A DNA stretch of 64,000 nt from Riptortus pedestris. Taxonomy: Eukaryota; Arthropoda; Insecta; Hemiptera; Alydidae. The notes under the pieces were generated by a model. The model was given only the letters and a program-made list of their open reading frames with translations. It was not told where the DNA came from and did no database searches. The stretch spans positions 225,430,501 through 225,494,500 of the forward strand of contig CM032228.1 in the NCBI GenBank assembly GCA_019009955.1, written 5' to 3'. Shown in pieces: positions 60,305-64,000 of this stretch; the first letter of the stretch is position 1, and the number at the start of each line of letters is the position of its first letter. Position numbers and translations under genes: made by a program.

Positions 60305-60970
60305 GTCCGCCACGCAGGGGCTGCGTAAACTAAGCAGATTTCCCACATGAAGTTATACAGTAGATAAATCTACATACTGGTAATACAAGCCCACCATGAA
60401 TAAATTCATACGGTAATAAGAAAACCTTTAGTTAATTTTAATAAATTCCCAACTGAAACGGCTTCTGAACTGTAAAAATAATTTATATTTTAATAACTCA
60501 AATTTTAGTAGTACAAGAACTAAAGAAGGGGGGGGGGCGGCGGATGAACAGACCGTATTTGCATAAATCACACAAAGTAATGAAGGTAAGGTAAGGTTAT
60601 AAACGACAGGTAAGGTTAGAAGAAGCTTCCACCTGAGCTGAGTACTGACAAAAATGGCCGATCTAATCCGAACTATACCCTACCACTGACTTCATAAAAA
60701 TGCAAATATCTCGGATAATATTCAAGATAGAGAATAAATGTATATAGAACAATATTTATAGTAAATCTAATTTTCAATAAGATTGTGTCAATACAATTTT
60801 TCGTTCCGACGTATACCAACAGAGATATTTCGAAATCCCCTCTTAATCCCCCTCCCTCCCTCGTCCCGATTTCAGGCGTTAACGAACTTGATCTTTCTTT
60901 TTACATAAAACGACTAAATATCAAATTTGGTTTTTCGAGTACGACCTCAATAAATGATTTCCCTAAAAGC
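60305..60970 (+). mobile_element. HINE-like element, module C, 3' part deleted
   Basis: GTCCGCCACGCAGGGGCTGC start, CCAACTGAAACGGCTTCTG, GGGGGGGGGCGG, GGTAAGGTAAGGTTATAAAC, core. The core passes straight from CAAATTTGGTTTTTCG to AGTACGACCTCAATAAATG, deleting hairpin, TA tract and most of the 3' block. Confidence 0.85.
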
Positions 60971-61249
60971 ATAAAATGTATTCACCATTTTTTTATATTA
61001 TTTTTACTAAAAAGTGAATTCCTCAAGTAATTGCTGATAGGTTAGGATAAAGGTTATACATCTGTTGGGTTGAGATGTGATCTAAAAAGGAGTCTGAGCT
61101 TATATTTTTAAATTAAAAATATGAAATTTAGAATATAAAGTGTATTTGTGTTATCTGTGTTATAGTTTGGTTGAAAACTCCACTTATTTCGAATTCTACA
61201 ATACCTCTCCATACAGGATCTCAGTACCACATAAACTAATTAAAAATGA

Positions 61250-61897
61250 TAGTGATTGTGCCGTTACTATAAGTCGGATCGAAAAATTATATAGACCCCA
61301 TCTTATTGCAAATTAAATGATCTATAAATATTGTTGTATACTTATTTTCTTTATCGTGAATATTAAACGAGATATTTGGATTTTATAGTCTTCAGACTTC
61401 AGCAAACCCCCACTTCTACTCATGTTAAACTAACAATATTCGGTTATGAAAGAAACCACATTATTCGAACCTAAAATAAAAAATACTGTTTTCAAGAGAA
61501 CTATATCATACGACAAACATATGCAAGTATGTTCTGGTCACCCCCCCCCCACCGCCTTAAGTTTTTGGACTATTTAAATTTGATCGATTTATATAAAAAT
61601 TATTCCGATTTATTATAAATTACAGTATTAGACATAGTTAATAGTTTTCAATCAAATTAATATGTTACATTCAGATACAGTTCAGTTATTGTTTTTCTTT
61701 CCGGTGACAGTCGGGTTGTCAGAACTGTTTGTTTACATTTCAGACGTTTCCCGCCAGGACGGGAAAGATATTTTATTATAGTTTGTATTTGTTCACTTAA
61801 TATTCAAGATGGTGTAGTGTTACCAGTATGTAGATTTATCTATATTAAACTTCACGAAGGAAATCTGCTTAGTTTATGCAGCCCCTGCGTGACGGAC
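61250..61897 (-). mobile_element. HINE-like element, module E, 3' half missing
   Basis: Starts mid-core (GCCGTTACTATAAGTCGG), carries CTGTTTGTTTACATTTCAGACG-type module sequence and ends CTGCGTGACGGAC. Confidence 0.82.
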
Positions 61898-62244
61898 TTT
61901 TTTGTATTCTAGTATATTTATTTTCTTCAAAACATATTTCACCATATCTGATTCATTTTTGCAGTTGATAATGCTTGCCCACTTCCTTAATCCATATTTT
62001 TTATCTTCTAAAATTGTCCGCTTTTTCTTTGAATAAAAGTTTTAGGTTTCCCAAAACATTCGCCAGAATTCAAATAAATTTACATCACTAATTTATTCAT
62101 CTATCTTCTTTTTGAAACCTTCTATTGAAGTAAATTTGTTTTTTCCCGTTTTTTTTTTCATTTGTTAAGCTATTAAATTTTCCGGAAATCTGTTAGCCTG
62201 AAAACTTGATCTCAATAATGTTAACTAAGAACTCGGATGAAAAG
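61898..62244. other. Unassigned AT-rich DNA
   Basis: No feature recognised. Confidence 0.4.
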
Positions 62245-62965
62245 TGAATTTTCAAAATTTTATATGGCACGATGAGAGGAAATTAATCATTTATCATTCC
62301 TGAGAATGTTTTTGTAAATTGGCATTTGAACTCCAATCCATCGTCGTTTTTTCTAATGATGTAAACGCTTAAAAGCAACAGAGTATATTCTCCGGTTCTT
62401 TTTCTTTTGAGAATTTCAAATGGCATTTTATATTAAATGTTTTAAATAATCTGTCAATATCGTTTCTATTTACACTTTTTAAAATGTCGTCAACATAATT
62501 AAATAAAAATTGTACATGTGTAACCCAATCACTGATTCGTCAAGAATTTGGTTCATTACCTTGTGGCTGTTGGATACAGCCACATGGATTCCCAACTGAA
62601 TTCCATATTTTAGAATGTTTATCTTGTAATTAAAGTTGAAGTGCCCACCTCTCATGCATATCCCCGTTATTATTAATTATTTTAAGGGCTAAATCAACAG
62701 GTATATTTGAGAACATATGGATGACGCCAAAAGATACTCAAACATAGTTTGGATTAATTTTGATATTTTTTACTTTTCTAACCAATTCAGATCCATTCCG
62801 TATGTCCTTAGGGCTGTTAATGATTAAATTCTTTAAATCAGGATCTATTTTTTTCCCTAGTTTACGCGAAAGAGATTCAGTAGAATTGGTTGGATTGATA
62901 TACTTTAAAGGAAGTTTTATTTTGACCCTTTCTGTTCTCATTCCACATTTATATTTATTTATATG
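62245..62965 (-). pseudogene. Penelope-like reverse transcriptase remnant
   Basis: 62738-62941 reads KINPTNSTESLSRKLGKKID-like sequence upstream of RT motif A. It ends INPNYV, a stop, then VSFGVIHMFSNIPVDLALKI (62669-62737); Penelope-like elements have 'SFDVvSLFtNiP' here, so the catalytic Asp is Gly (62726-62728). After frameshifts, VQFLFNYVDDILKSVNRND carries the YVDD box (62486-62497), followed by KCHLKFSKEKEPENILCCF and a stop. The order and spacing (inserts and a compressed region between motifs) fit a Penelope-type RT, and the pattern is unlike the LINEs in this window. No GIY-YIG endonuclease is seen. Inactive. Confidence 0.75.
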
Positions 62966-63125
62966 ACATTTATTTGCAATAAAATTGGCTCTATTTTTTT
63001 TTTTTTCATTCTGACTTTAAATAACGGAATATACTGAATATTCGAAATCCCGCCTCTTCATTAGTCCAGCCTTACCTATAAACGAGCATTATCTTTAGTT
63101 TCAGTTTTAGAGTAAGATTTGACAA
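62966..63125 (+). mobile_element. HINE-like core fragment
   Basis: TGCAATAAAATTGGCTCTAT, AATATTCGAAATCCCGCCTC, CTATAAACGAGCATTATCTT; no ends. Confidence 0.5.
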
Positions 63126-64000
63126 TGGCTATTCAGTGCATACTGTGGGTTCGCATGAAATGGGAGGCCTTTCTGGGTAATCCTAGCAGCTAAGAGACTG
63201 TACCGAACTTAGATATTGCTGGACTGGACGAGAATCACAGCACCTGCTATAGTAGACAGACTGGCAGCCCCAACGGCCGTTCAGCACAGAGTGTAATAAT
63301 TTTACACCTAAATTGGTTGCTTTATATATTTAAAATCCGCCACCAGCCAAATTTAAATCAATGCTCCTGTTATGATTTTTTTCCCCCATTATTTTAAAGG
63401 TGTTGTTTTTGTGTGTGTTTTTTTTCCAGGCTACCCTTCATAAAATGTATTACAACCTACACCATCTCATCATTTTTCATGTTCTCTTAATTTTTCTTTA
63501 ATATACCTTTTTTTTCTTATTTCCTTTTGTAGTTAATTATCAAATAATTCCTCTTGCAAAAGCATGCATGGAAATCTCGTCTGAAGGAACCTTCTCAAAT
63601 ATCTATTATTTAACTACACTAATATTTTCTGTAGGCAGGTTGAGTCTAGATAAAATCCATCCACTGTAAAACTAGAATATTAATAATAGTTGCTTCCCTT
63701 CACAAGAATGTGGAATAGGATTATTTACAAAATCATAACTATACCGTTAGGTTTCATTATTTGAAAAAGAGGTTTCTTCTTGTTTTTACATAATTCACAA
63801 GTCATTATTAAAATCTGCATTCTGTCATTCAATCAAACTGGTTCAAAGAGATGATGATTATGTCATCTGCAATTAGAGTGGCATTGGATATCGTATTCCT
63901 CATTTTGAAACTCTGTTTTCCTTGCCCAAACATTTGCAAGAACCGATCCAATCATGAACAAGTTATATTTCATTAGACATGAGTTCATTGAGAAATATTT
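63126..64000. other. Unassigned DNA to the window end
   Basis: 63130-63295 is GC-richer than its surroundings and may be an old repeat; otherwise nothing was recognised. Confidence 0.35.

Noticed and set aside
60580..60630. GGTAAGGTAAGG and GGTAAGGTTAG tracts considered as interstitial telomeric (TTAGG)n repeat
   Set aside because: The units are irregular and belong to the module C sequence of a HINE-like element, present in the other module C copies too.

Overview
Eukaryotic, AT-rich and intron/intergenic in character: no bacterial operons, no rRNA or tRNA genes and no convincing host gene, but an unusually dense pile-up of transposable elements and simple repeats. The mixture (a repeated transposase-like family, Tigger/pogo, piggyBac-like and hAT-like DNA elements, RNase H-bearing LINEs, a Penelope-like reverse transcriptase, tRNA-derived SINEs, a solo LTR, long TA tracts) fits a large arthropod genome. 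That is an inference; the species cannot be named from the sequence alone.

The dominant element is one non-autonomous family, present as about 20 long and a dozen fragmentary copies on both strands. Its architecture is constant: a 5' end GTCCGTCACGCAGGGGCTGC with a small hairpin, a subterminal AGCAGATTTCCC, a swappable 5' module, a common core with a C-rich tract and the hairpin ACCGCTAGAGCGGT, a (TA)n tract, a 3' block starting GGACCTCATTTTCGTCATC, and a terminal palindrome GATTTCCCTTAAGGGAAATC followed by TGCTA. Subterminal inverted repeats, internal microsatellite, 3' stem-loop, insertion in A/T runs and no target duplication are the hallmarks of Helentron-associated elements (HINE/DINE-1 type rolling-circle elements), and I call it 'HINE-like' throughout.

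Layout. 1-2.3 kb: the only long intact ORF (576 aa, minus strand), a transposase-like protein flanked by long imperfect terminal inverted repeats. 2.3-9.5 kb: HINE-like copies and SINEs. 9.8-10.5 kb: solo LTR. 11-12.7 kb: three HINE-like copies fused and nested. 13.5-19.4 kb: HINE-like copies, one split by a 2.4 kb palindrome, and a LINE 3' end split by another HINE-like copy. 20-28 kb: LINE, BEL/Pao-like, piggyBac-like and hAT-like remnants. 28.9-30.2 kb: a second copy of the palindrome-forming repeat and an alternating inverted repeat. 30.7-45.3 kb: HINE-like copies, SINE tails and a decayed Tigger-like element at 39.5-40.4 kb. 45-57 kb: mostly featureless AT-rich DNA with LINE remnants, microsatellites and an inverted repeat with a hammerhead-like core. 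57-64 kb: HINE-like copies, a 170 bp (GA)n tract and a Penelope-like RT remnant.

The elements do not work together as a pathway. What links them is insertion history: several are nested in one another, and the TA tract of the HINE-like family and the 3' UTR of a LINE have served as landing sites.
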